A program made the translations under genes and the position numbers. Below are positions 19,512 through 26,724 of a DNA stretch of 64,000 nt, one piece after another (position 1 is the stretch's first letter; each line of letters opens with the position of its first letter). The DNA is from SB11 sp965222995 (lineage in GTDB: Bacteria > Bacteroidota > Bacteroidia > UBA8524), in the NCBI GenBank assembly GCA_965222995.1, contig OZ244977.1, forward strand, positions 2,232,001 through 2,296,000, given 5' to 3'. Under the pieces are notes generated by a model. The model searched no databases and was not told the origin of the DNA. It saw only the letters and a program-made list of their open reading frames with translations.

Positions 19512-19796
19512 TTAATACGTAAATGACTGACTGCTAAGACCGTAATCTTTTACTACATCTTCAATAGAATTACCGGCACTTTGCTGATTTTGTGTGTTGT
19601 TTTTATAGCCTATGCCTACCCAAACATTTACTGTTATAAGCAGGGCAATGGCAGCAGCAACCGCATACACTGCAGGCATAGAAACTATTTTTTTAGCAGT
19701 TTGGTACTTGGCAAGCACCTTTTGAGTAAAACTTGCCGAAGGCATGGCTTTTTCCATTCCTTCTATACTATCTACTATTTTGTCTAAGTCTTTCAT
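19512..19796 (-). CDS. Small single-pass membrane protein, putative anti-sigma factor
   Basis: 94 residues: a charged N-terminal cytoplasmic part (about 1-38), one transmembrane helix (about 40-62, AVYAVAAAIALLITVNVWVGI) and a short polar tail. It lacks the HxxxCxxC zinc motif of ZAS anti-sigma factors, so the assignment rests on size, topology and position between an ECF sigma gene and a Spy/CnrX-like sensor gene, the arrangement of CnrY in CnrYXH. An ECF-type promoter (19811-19839) lies directly in front of its ATG. It could also be a structural partner of the sensor with no sigma-binding role. Confidence 0.65.
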   Translation of the reverse strand: MKDLDKIVDSIEGMEKAMPSASFTQKVLAKYQTAKKIVSMPAVYAVAAAIALLITVNVWVGIGYKNNTQNQQSAGNSIEDVVKDYGLSSQSFTY

Positions 19797-19810
19797 TTGC
19801 TACTATTTAT

Positions 19811-19839
19811 TATGACGTTGTATACTAAAATTACTTGCG
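19811..19839 (-). promoter_or_regulatory. ECF-type promoter, copy C (in front of anti-sigma/sensor)
   Basis: Minus strand reads CGCAAGT (19839-19833), 15 bases, then CGTCATA (19817-19811). Both boxes and the spacing are identical to the copies at 22464 and 26681. It lies in the gap between the sigma gene and the anti-sigma ATG at 19796, predicting a very short leader and separate induction of the inhibitor and sensor. Confidence 0.65.
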
Positions 19840-19846
19840 CTTCGTT

Positions 19847-20425
19847 TTAATCTTTTTTCAAATAATTACTCATTATCTTTTTTAGGTTTTGCCTTGCCCT
19901 GAAAATGAGTGATTCTACCGATGATACGGTTACTTCCATCACCTCAGCGGTTTGTTCATAGCTTAAGCCTTCAATTTTATTTAGGGTTAATGCTGTTTTT
20001 TGTTTATCAGCCAATTGGTTAATGGCTTTAAACAACTGAACTCCCAATTCTTTATTCTCTAACTGCCACCCCGGATGCACAAAATCAGGTAAACTGGGGG
20101 CAGGGTTGTCTTCACTCTCTTTATTGATGCTCACTAAAAAAGCAAAGCGTTTTTTTCGCTGTCCTTTTTTAATATGGTCTAGTGATTTATTAATAGCAAT
20201 ACGGTACAACCACGTGCTAAGTTTTGCATCTCCCTTAAAAGTTTCAATGGTTTGTAAAGCTTTTATAAAAACATCCTGAGCTAACTCTTCTGCATCCTCA
20301 GCATTATGTACCATGCCCAAAACGGTATTATACACTCTACCTTTATGAGCATCAACAAATTGTTCAATGGCTCTAGTATCGCTATTGCGTATAGCAGATA
20401 TTATTGTTGCTTCGTCTTGCTGCAA
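19847..20425 (-). CDS. ECF-type RNA polymerase sigma factor
   Basis: 192 residues with the two-domain ECF layout. Sigma-2 spans about residues 20-90, with AEDAEELAQDVFIKALQ and LSTWLYRIAINKSLDHIKK (-10 recognition). Sigma-4 spans about 135-185, with ALTLNKIEGLSYEQTAEVMEV and a recognition helix VSSVESLIFRARQNLKK. The linker is longer than usual and contains a Pro-rich stretch (about 105-120). It begins four bases after the SCO1 gene in a compact minus-strand operon and is followed by a putative anti-sigma and a periplasmic sensor. Three CGCAAGT-N15-CGTCATA sites nearby are the likely targets; this is inference from shared motif and gene context. Confidence 0.93.
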   Translation of the reverse strand: MQQDEATIISAIRNSDTRAIEQFVDAHKGRVYNTVLGMVHNAEDAEELAQDVFIKALQTIETFKGDAKLSTWLYRIAINKSLDHIKKGQRKKRFAFLVSINKESEDNPAPSLPDFVHPGWQLENKELGVQLFKAINQLADKQKTALTLNKIEGLSYEQTAEVMEVTVSSVESLIFRARQNLKKIMSNYLKKD

Positions 20426-20429
20426 AGGG

Positions 20430-21089
20430 TTAGTCTTCTTTCAATAAAATGGCTATGTCTTCAATTAGCCTATTCATTTCCAATTTCAAGGTAGCATTAT
20501 AAACGCCTCGTATATGTCCTTTTTTATCCACCAATACACAATGCTCTGTATGTAGAAACTCAGTACTATCTTTATTATAGCCTGGTTCTTCTTCAGCAAA
20601 ATAGCTTTGGCGGGCTAGTTTATATATTTTGCCCGCACTCCCCGTAAGTAAATACCATTGTTTGCCATTTATATTTTTAAGCTGTTCATATTCTTTCAGT
20701 TTGTTCACATTATCAATATGAGGAGTTACCGAGTATGAGACCAATTTCACCTGTTCATTATCAGGGAAACTATCTGCAACTACTTGCAGGTTATTTGTCA
20801 TTTTAGGGCAGATAGAACCACAGGTTGTAAAGAAAAAATTTGCCGCATATACTTTTCCTTTAAAGGTATTGTTAGTAACGGTTTCTCCATTTTGATTGGT
20901 AAAACTAAAAGGCGCAATGGTATGGAGTGTATCAATATTTACCTTCCCCTCTGTTGCCCATATTGGCGAAAAATCAGGCGTGTGGAAATAAGGTAATGTT
21001 GTTTTCTCTTTCTTGCATGAGAAAGTTGTAATTGCAATACTTACCAAAAAAATCAAATTATACTTACTCGCTTTCATTTTCTGTAACAT
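20430..21089 (-). CDS. SCO1/SenC family lipoprotein
   Basis: 219 residues. An N-terminal hydrophobic segment ends in lipobox-like TFSC, so it is probably a lipoprotein. The thioredoxin-fold core has the copper-binding CxxxC motif, Cys90 and Cys94 in TTCGSICPKM, and the conserved histidine is in LHTEHCVLVD. Known SCO proteins deliver copper to the CuA centre of cytochrome c oxidase or act as thiol-disulfide reductases in the envelope. It overlaps the MORN gene by 26 bases (an alternative start at 21077 still overlaps) and is followed after four bases by the ECF sigma gene. No oxidase genes are nearby, which leaves a redox or copper stress role open. Confidence 0.92.
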   Translation of the reverse strand: MLQKMKASKYNLIFLVSIAITTFSCKKEKTTLPYFHTPDFSPIWATEGKVNIDTLHTIAPFSFTNQNGETVTNNTFKGKVYAANFFFTTCGSICPKMTNNLQVVADSFPDNEQVKLVSYSVTPHIDNVNKLKEYEQLKNINGKQWYLLTGSAGKIYKLARQSYFAEEEPGYNKDSTEFLHTEHCVLVDKKGHIRGVYNATLKLEMNRLIEDIAILLKED

Positions 21090-21669
21090 TTACACAATTT
21101 TTCACTCCGGTTAAACCGTATTTTCTTCCGTCTTTCACATCATAGTTGGCTCTTATTTTACCATCGGCATACCAAAGTCTTTGCCTTCCCTCTTCTTTTC
21201 CGTTCTTGTAGTTAAAGTGTTTGTACAATTGTCCTTCAAGTGTCCATTCTTTCACACTTCCTTCGTAAATATCATTTTTGTAGTTGTATACAAACTTTTG
21301 CTTTCCGTTTACATACCAACCTTTATGCTCCCCTTCTTTTTTTCCTTTTCTGTAAAATCTTAATTCGGCTATTTGTCCGTTTGGGTATTTTATTGTTTCC
21401 CGGCCTTCTTCTTTGCCTTCAACATATCTGCATTTGTATAGTGTATCGTTATTTGCATCAATATCTACTAAACAAGCATTCACTTTTATATCCTTTAAAA
21501 ACAGAAAACCACCTTGCTTTCGCAAGGCGGTATCGTTTTTATTTATAAAACTATTGCAGGTGTTAGTTTCCGAAGTTTCCGTGCCAACACACGCGGGTAA
21601 AAATACCCAGCACAAAAAACCGAAAACAAAAAACCAAAACCTATCTGGTAACAGTACCTGCCGTTCCAT
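21064..21669 (-). CDS. MORN-repeat lipoprotein (YwqK-like)
   Basis: 201 residues. The N-terminal hydrophobic segment ends in lipobox LPAC (Cys27). From about residue 80 there are five tandem MORN-type repeats of about 22 residues (G..WY.NGK, EWTLEGQL, NGKEEGRQRLWYADGK and so on). The last is the CxC-free ending GRKYGLTGVKNC common in Bacteroidota homologues. Databases often label such proteins YwqK antitoxin-like, but there is no toxin here; the repeat is a structural module. It overlaps the YHYH gene upstream by 29 bases and SCO1 downstream by 26 bases, so all three are translated as one unit. Confidence 0.8.
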   Translation of the reverse strand: MERQVLLPDRFWFFVFGFLCWVFLPACVGTETSETNTCNSFINKNDTALRKQGGFLFLKDIKVNACLVDIDANNDTLYKCRYVEGKEEGRETIKYPNGQIAELRFYRKGKKEGEHKGWYVNGKQKFVYNYKNDIYEGSVKEWTLEGQLYKHFNYKNGKEEGRQRLWYADGKIRANYDVKDGRKYGLTGVKNCVNVTENESE

Positions 21670-22420
21670 AAAATCCGTCTCCGTTTAAATAAGGGTCTGC
21701 ATCAGTAATATGATAATGGTAAATTCCATTAGGGTAGTCTGCAGTAGCGTGGCTATGCCCATGGTACGCATCTAAGTCTGCATTTGTAACTGCCTTACCA
21801 TTTTCTTGCGGACCGTAAACGGGGAAACCATCTAACAAAAAGCCTAATAGTACATCCTTACCTTTAGTTGAAGTAAGGTAAGTAGGCTCTATATGATAGT
21901 GGTATAATGTATTTGCGGGATGACCATTGTATTGGTCAAACGTATTTATCTCATTAGTTAACGGTGAAAAACCTGCTGCATATTGGTTAAAGAATACCAC
22001 CCCGTTTAGCGAAATACCTATAGCACCCATAGGGGTTGCTTGTTTATTGCTTGCCTCTTGTGGGTTTAAAGGTATTCTAAAGGTCATGGTTTGCTCACCA
22101 ATACGATTAGGGTTTAGCATAAACTGTGAGTTACTTCCGTTGTAAGCCTCATACAAACTGTTTTCCCATTGTGTACCTTGATAGTAAGGGCTTTTATGGT
22201 CGGGGCGTGTGTTGGTTTTTATTACTACAAAATCACCATCTTGGTACACCTCAGTCGCACCATATATTTTTTGATAAATGCTTAAATCTACTGTACCACC
22301 TGTATTGTTTGTTGGGGTGGTAGAGGTATTGTCATCTGTTTTTGTGCAACTCCAGCTAACCAAAGTAAACACAAACAACAATCCTATTATAGCTGTGGGT
22401 TTAAATTTTGTATTTTCCAT
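21641..22420 (-). CDS. YHYH-domain lipoprotein
   Basis: 259 residues. Lipoprotein signal with SWSC at about residue 25, then a Thr/Asn-rich linker. The YHYH domain fills the rest: LYHYHIEPTYL at about 175-185, the GFPVYGPQENG turn, DAYHGHSHATADYPNGIYHYHIT and a PYLNGDGFYGTAG ending. The two YHYH motifs and the extra HGHSH give a histidine-dense surface that could bind a metal, but the family's function is unproven. First gene of the operon leading to SCO1 and the ECF sigma factor, with an ECF-type promoter (22464-22492) about 45 bases upstream. Confidence 0.85.
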   Translation of the reverse strand: MENTKFKPTAIIGLLFVFTLVSWSCTKTDDNTSTTPTNNTGGTVDLSIYQKIYGATEVYQDGDFVVIKTNTRPDHKSPYYQGTQWENSLYEAYNGSNSQFMLNPNRIGEQTMTFRIPLNPQEASNKQATPMGAIGISLNGVVFFNQYAAGFSPLTNEINTFDQYNGHPANTLYHYHIEPTYLTSTKGKDVLLGFLLDGFPVYGPQENGKAVTNADLDAYHGHSHATADYPNGIYHYHITDADPYLNGDGFYGTAGTVTR

Positions 22421-22463
22421 ATATCAAAGGCTTAAAAGTTTTTCTTACTTGCTATTGAATGTA

Positions 22464-22492
22464 TATGACGCTACCTTTTCATAAAACTTGCG
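22464..22492 (-). promoter_or_regulatory. ECF-type promoter, copy A (YHYH-MORN-SCO1-sigma operon)
   Basis: Minus strand reads CCGCAAGTTTT, then ten bases, then AGCGTCATA; in core terms CGCAAGT (22492-22486), N15, CGTCATA (22470-22464). The -35 resembles the AAC/AAGTTTT type and the -10 the CGTC type of ECF promoters. It lies 44 bases upstream of the YHYH ATG, consistent with a leader of roughly 35-40 nt. Confidence 0.7.
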
Positions 22493-22524
22493 GATATCAT
22501 AATCTTTTTATTTAAAATGATAAA

Positions 22525-22926
22525 ATGAGCTGGACTTGCCCCAAATGTAAACGAAGCTTCAAAAATCTGAATCAATACCACAGCTGTACCAAAATAAGTG
22601 TTGATACACACTTTATTAATAAGCCCTTGCACATAAAAGAAGCCTATAACAAAATAATATCATGTTTTGAAGATGATATTAGTATAAATGCTGTAAAAAC
22701 AGGTATTCTGCTAAAAGCTAAGAGTAATTTTTTAAGCATTAAACCCAGAAAAGCATATTTAGAACTGGAATTTGCATTGGATTATGAGGCAAATGAGTTT
22801 CCTGTTTATAAAACTACCCCTGTATCAAAGAAACTAATTGCACATTACATAAAAATTGATGCAGCTGAGGATATAACTAACCAGCTTGTAAAATGGTTTT
22901 TAGAAGCTAAAAAGCTTGCCTCATAA
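22525..22926 (+). CDS. DUF5655 domain protein with N-terminal zinc-finger-like motif
   Basis: 133 residues. The first 20 contain CPKC...HSC (Cys5, Cys8 and a later His-x-Cys pair), a small zinc-knuckle arrangement seen in this family. The remainder is the DUF5655 fold, with an acidic, aromatic core (KAYLELEFALDYE) and a C-terminal helix VKWFLEAKKLA. No biochemical function is established; the shape resembles DUF1801/YdhG-like proteins. It is transcribed divergently from the YHYH operon and ends before a bidirectional hairpin at 22935. Confidence 0.8.
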   Translation: MSWTCPKCKRSFKNLNQYHSCTKISVDTHFINKPLHIKEAYNKIISCFEDDISINAVKTGILLKAKSNFLSIKPRKAYLELEFALDYEANEFPVYKTTPVSKKLIAHYIKIDAAEDITNQLVKWFLEAKKLAS

Positions 22927-22934
22927 TAACAAAA

Positions 22935-22961
22935 AATCCCGCAGACAAGCCCTGCGGGATT
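22935..22961 (-). terminator. Intrinsic terminator of the DUF2911 gene
   Basis: Perfect 10-bp stem AATCCCGCAG/CTGCGGGATT with a 7-base loop. On the minus strand the stem is followed by a run of six T, placing it as terminator of 22997-24031; the convergent plus-strand gene could also use the hairpin but lacks a T tract. Confidence 0.85.
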
Positions 22962-22996
22962 CAACCAAAATGATGAAAAAGTGATATTTGCTTGTA

Positions 22997-24031
22997 TTAT
23001 CCTTCCAACTCCTGAATGGTTTTGTTTATACGTTTCACCTGTGCTTCAGGCGGTGAATTTTTTAATGCCGTTTTATATTGCTTTATGGCTGCTTTTTTAT
23101 CTCCCTTTTTAGCTAATGCCTCAGCGTAGCTATCATAGGTATTCCAAGATTTTGGATTGCGTTTTATATTTATTTTAAAAACCTCAATTGCCTTATCTAC
23201 CCTATTTGCATTTATTAAGTCATATCCGTAGGTATTCAATTCTCCTTCATTAGCAAAGCCTATTGCCTCTTTCATTATTTTCTCAGCCTCATCTTTGTTC
23301 CCTTTACGCTCTAACAAGTTGGCTTTTAGTTTCAGCACATTAAAGTTGTTTTGGCTATACCTGTTTGCTGTTTCTACCCATTTTAAGGCTTGTTCTGTTT
23401 CTATATTGTTTTTATAACAAAAATCTGCTGCCGCATAAAAGCCTTCCCAGGTAAACCCCGGTATATTTCGCAACTCATTTTTCATGTTTGCAAAAACAAT
23501 AGCATTTACATCAATATCAATTTTCACGGGTATTTCCAGTTTTTCCCAAAGAAGTGAAAGGGTTACCGAATTTGCCGATTTATCTAAAAAAGTATACGTT
23601 AACCATTCAGTATGTTGGTGTGCTTTTGGGGTAACTGTAACACGCAGTGCATCTTCTTCTTTCTTGTAAAAATAACTTCCCCATGAGGTGTGGTTCTTTG
23701 AGAAAATAATAGTCCATTTATCTTTACCGGGAATCATGTGTAATCCATATATACCGGCTGCCAGGGGTTTGCCATCAACACTTACATCGTGTGTAAATGA
23801 AACGGTTGTGTTTTCATTTGCACCTGCACGCCAAATTTTATCATAAGGCACCAAACCACCCCAAACCGTACGATTTTTAACCGAAGGGCTGTGATAGTTA
23901 ACTGTTATATCAGTTAGTCCAATTTTTTGGGTTACAGAAGCTTTCGGACTTGCTTTTGGAAGTGTAATTGTTGATTGTGCAAACGCACTAATAGCCAGGA
24001 AACAGCATAGAATAGTAGTGATTTTTTTCAT
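22997..24031 (-). CDS. DUF2911 protein with C-terminal TPR repeats
   Basis: 344 residues. Signal peptide cleaved after AFA (about residue 18). The DUF2911 domain covers about 20-175 and shows SPKASVTQKIGLTDITVNYH, VPYDKIWRAGANENT and the GIYGLHMIPGKDKWTIIF block. The C-terminal part (about 190-340) has helical tetratricopeptide repeats, seen in AEKIMKEAIGFANEGE, NTYDSYAEALAKKGDKKAAI and NPKSWN. The domain is common in secreted Bacteroidota proteins of unknown function. Single gene with its own terminator at 22935. Confidence 0.88.
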   Translation of the reverse strand: MKKITTILCCFLAISAFAQSTITLPKASPKASVTQKIGLTDITVNYHSPSVKNRTVWGGLVPYDKIWRAGANENTTVSFTHDVSVDGKPLAAGIYGLHMIPGKDKWTIIFSKNHTSWGSYFYKKEEDALRVTVTPKAHQHTEWLTYTFLDKSANSVTLSLLWEKLEIPVKIDIDVNAIVFANMKNELRNIPGFTWEGFYAAADFCYKNNIETEQALKWVETANRYSQNNFNVLKLKANLLERKGNKDEAEKIMKEAIGFANEGELNTYGYDLINANRVDKAIEVFKINIKRNPKSWNTYDSYAEALAKKGDKKAAIKQYKTALKNSPPEAQVKRINKTIQELEG

Positions 24032-24128
24032 GAAATAGATTAATTAGTCGCTTATGTAGAGCATATATTATACCATAATTTTCATCATACGTCCAATTTT
24101 GACAAAGAGCCTGTTATTGATGACAAAT

Positions 24129-24160
24129 GAAAAGGGCGATGAATTTCTTCACCGCCCTTT
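24129..24160 (-). terminator. Intrinsic terminator of the diheme peroxidase operon
   Basis: Fourteen-base arms AAAAGGGCGATGAA and TTCACCGCCCTTTT around a four-base loop, with one A/C mismatch on the plus strand that is a G/U-type pair on the minus-strand RNA. It lies 24 bases after the stop of 24185-25408. Confidence 0.75.
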
Positions 24161-24184
24161 TACAATATAGGTAGGTTGATTGAT

Positions 24185-25408
24185 TTAAAAAGGAGACGAA
24201 TACTTGGCCTCTGCTGAAACAGAGTTATCCGTTAATGTTTTTAGAAATGCTACTAAAGCTGCCTTATCAGAGTCACTAAGGTTTAATTTTTTTGGTGGCC
24301 CATTAAGTGCACCACCTTCTCGCAGTGTTGGAGAAAGGTTGGGGTGTGCTTGCACACCGGAGTTGTAATGGTCTACAACTTCTTCAAGTGTTTTCAAGCG
24401 GCCATCGTGCATATACGGTGCTGTAAGTTCTATATTCCGTAGCGATGGTGTTTTAAATTTACTAATCTCGTTAACGTTACCACTTATTCCACCAAGCCCT
24501 TCATCGGTATAAACTACATCTAAACCGTTATTTGCAGCTATGCGACCGGTAAATGCTTCAGAACCATGGCATATACTGCACGATGTATCAGCAAAAAATA
24601 TCTCTTTACCTCTATTCTCCTGAACAGTAAAATTGCTAAAATCTCCTAATTGACTTTGGGGTATATTTGCAGGAAAGTTAGCTCTACCCACATCGTACTT
24701 TGAACTAAATGATACTATTGAGCGCGTAAATTGTGCCAAGGCTTTTGAAATTCTATCATTGGTTATGGTTTTATTGCCAAAGGCTTTCTCAAACAAATCA
24801 GGGTAATAGGCAATTGTATTTAGTTTTTTAAGCAAAGTATCTAAATGCATCCCCATTTCTATATGGTCTTGTATGGGTATTAGTGTTTGCTCTTCTAAAG
24901 TAGCAGCCCGCTCATCCCAAAAAAACTTTCCATTAGCATAGTAGCGTGCATTTATAAGCCCCATACTATTTCTAGGGGTTACTTCACCTTCAAACCCAAC
25001 ACTAAATGTTGCAGGGTCGCTAAATCCGTTAGTTTGCAAATGGCAACTTGCACAAGAAATAGTATTGTTTATTGATAAGTTCTTATCATAAAATAGAACT
25101 CTGCCTAATGTAGCTCCATCATCTGTAATAGGATTGGTAGCAGGAGTATTATCCTGATTTTTAATACCTATTGTATTCAGATAATTAGGCAGCGTAATAT
25201 TTGCATAATTAAAGGGAGTTGAAGGTAGATTAGGAGTTTGTACTAAAATTGGCCCGGTATAAATGCTTCCACCAGCAGTTCCACTACCTCCTGAAGGGTT
25301 ATCCTTTTCGTTGTCTTTTTTACAACCCGCCAAGCAGATGGTAAAAATAAGTATCGCTATGGTTAAGAATTTTTCTATCCTCAAATTTAAAATTCTTTTA
25401 AAAAACAT
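24185..25408 (-). CDS. Diheme cytochrome c peroxidase lipoprotein, copy 2
   Basis: 407 residues. The lipobox LAGC follows a hydrophobic segment, then a Gly/Ser linker. Two haem c sites are present: CASCH (Cys119, Cys122, His123) and CSICH (Cys277, Cys280, His281). The conserved LGRVLFYDKNLS, FWDERAATLEEQTLIPIQDH and FKTPSLRNIELTAPYMHDGR blocks identify the bacterial cytochrome c peroxidase/MauG family, which reduces hydrogen peroxide in the periplasm or performs related oxidations. It starts eight bases after a close paralogue (25417) and looks like a recent tandem duplication, with even the C-terminal AEAKYSSPF identical. Co-transcribed from the ECF-type promoter at 26681 in this reading. 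Confidence 0.94.
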   Translation of the reverse strand: MFFKRILNLRIEKFLTIAILIFTICLAGCKKDNEKDNPSGGSGTAGGSIYTGPILVQTPNLPSTPFNYANITLPNYLNTIGIKNQDNTPATNPITDDGATLGRVLFYDKNLSINNTISCASCHLQTNGFSDPATFSVGFEGEVTPRNSMGLINARYYANGKFFWDERAATLEEQTLIPIQDHIEMGMHLDTLLKKLNTIAYYPDLFEKAFGNKTITNDRISKALAQFTRSIVSFSSKYDVGRANFPANIPQSQLGDFSNFTVQENRGKEIFFADTSCSICHGSEAFTGRIAANNGLDVVYTDEGLGGISGNVNEISKFKTPSLRNIELTAPYMHDGRLKTLEEVVDHYNSGVQAHPNLSPTLREGGALNGPPKKLNLSDSDKAALVAFLKTLTDNSVSAEAKYSSPF

Positions 25409-25416
25409 TATGTCTT

Positions 25417-26613
25417 TTAAAAAGGAGACGAATACTTGGCTTCTGCTGAAACAGTATTATCTGTAAGTGTTTTTAAGAAAGCTACCAGAGCAGCTTTATC
25501 AGCATTACTTAGGTTTAGTCTGCGAGGTTGCCCGTTAGGTCCTCCCATACGCAATGGTGGTGATAAGTTGGGGTGAGCTTGTACTCCTGAATTATAATGT
25601 TCTACTACTTCTTCAAGGGTAGCAAAACGTCCATCGTGCATAAAAGGTGCGGTAAGTTCAATATTGCGTAAACTTGGCACTTTAAATTTACCAACATCAC
25701 CGGCGTTATTATTAAACCCACCAACGCCCTCATCAACTGAAGTTACTTCTAAACCGTTATTTTCTGCTCTGCGAGCTGTAAAGGCTTCAGTTCCATGGCA
25801 AGGCGCACATCCCCCATTGGTAAAGAATATGGTTTTACCTCTGTTTTCTTGAGCTGTAAAGTTCGGAAAGTCAGGAAGTTGGTTTTGTGGAGTATTTGCA
25901 GGAAAATTTGCTCTGCCCGCATCGTATTTAGAATTGAAAGATACTATTGAACGAACAAACTGTGATAATGCTTTTGATACCCTATCGCTGGTTACAGTTT
26001 TATCTCCAAAGGCATCTTCAAACAAACTTGCATAATAGTCTATTCTCCCCAACTTATCTACTAAACTATCCAAGTGCATACCCATTTCTACATGGTCTTG
26101 AATAGGTAATAAAGTTTGTTCCTCAAGTGTAGCAGCGCGCTCATCCCAGAAAAATCTACCATTGGTATAATAACGTGCATTAATAATACCCATACTATTA
26201 CGCCCTGTTAAGCCTCCTTCAAAACCTTTACTAAAGGTAAGCGGGTCGCTAAACCCGTTGGTTTGTAGGTGGCAACCGGCACAAGCCACTGTATTGTTTG
26301 CTGAAACGTTTTTATCATAAAATAAAACTCTTCCCAAAGTAGCTCCAGCATCGGTAATGGGATTATTGTTGAGGGTATTGTCTTGTCCGTTTACAGAAGG
26401 GGTATTTAGATAATTAGGCAAAGTAATATTTGCATAGTTAAATGGTGTTGAAGGTAGATTAGGTGTTTGTTTTAGTATATCTCCCGTATATACAGTTCCA
26501 TTACCGTTTTCTGTCCCCCCTGATGGATTGTCATCTTCGTTGTCTTTTTTACAGCCTACAAAGCCGATGGCTAAAACCAAAGCTGCCAGTGTTAAAAATT
26601 TTACTTTGCTCAT
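25417..26613 (-). CDS. Diheme cytochrome c peroxidase lipoprotein, copy 1
   Basis: 398 residues with lipobox FVGC at about residue 20. Haem sites are CAGCH (Cys111, Cys114, His115) and CAPCH (Cys269, Cys272, His273). By eye it is identical to the downstream copy at roughly three of four positions across its length. Most differences lie in the linker, around residues 160-190 and next to the second haem. It is the promoter-proximal gene, with the ECF-type promoter copy B about 70 bases upstream. Expected role: periplasmic peroxide detoxification using electrons from small cytochromes or quinol. Two paralogues kept in tandem suggest different electron donors or dosage selection. Confidence 0.94.
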   Translation of the reverse strand: MSKVKFLTLAALVLAIGFVGCKKDNEDDNPSGGTENGNGTVYTGDILKQTPNLPSTPFNYANITLPNYLNTPSVNGQDNTLNNNPITDAGATLGRVLFYDKNVSANNTVACAGCHLQTNGFSDPLTFSKGFEGGLTGRNSMGIINARYYTNGRFFWDERAATLEEQTLLPIQDHVEMGMHLDSLVDKLGRIDYYASLFEDAFGDKTVTSDRVSKALSQFVRSIVSFNSKYDAGRANFPANTPQNQLPDFPNFTAQENRGKTIFFTNGGCAPCHGTEAFTARRAENNGLEVTSVDEGVGGFNNNAGDVGKFKVPSLRNIELTAPFMHDGRFATLEEVVEHYNSGVQAHPNLSPPLRMGGPNGQPRRLNLSNADKAALVAFLKTLTDNTVSAEAKYSSPF

Positions 26614-26680
26614 AATCTATACTCCTTTTAAGGTTAGTCTTGCTAGGCTAGAAAAGGTTGTACACCTAAACTATTAACTT

Positions 26681-26709
26681 TATGACGCTAAGCTGACAGA
26701 AAACTTGCG
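26681..26709 (-). promoter_or_regulatory. ECF-type promoter, copy B (tandem diheme peroxidases)
   Basis: Minus strand reads CGCAAGT (26709-26703), N15, CGTCATA (26687-26681). It shares with copy A the longer words CCGCAAGTTTT and AGCGTCATA, while the ten bases between them differ, as expected of promoter elements and not of a duplicated block. The first peroxidase ATG is at 26613. Confidence 0.7.
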
Positions 26710-26724
26710 GTTATGAAAAAAAAA

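Noticed and set aside
21064..21669. Antitoxin of a toxin-antitoxin pair
   Set aside because: The YwqK-like name comes from MORN repeats; no toxin gene is adjacent and the protein is a lipoprotein.
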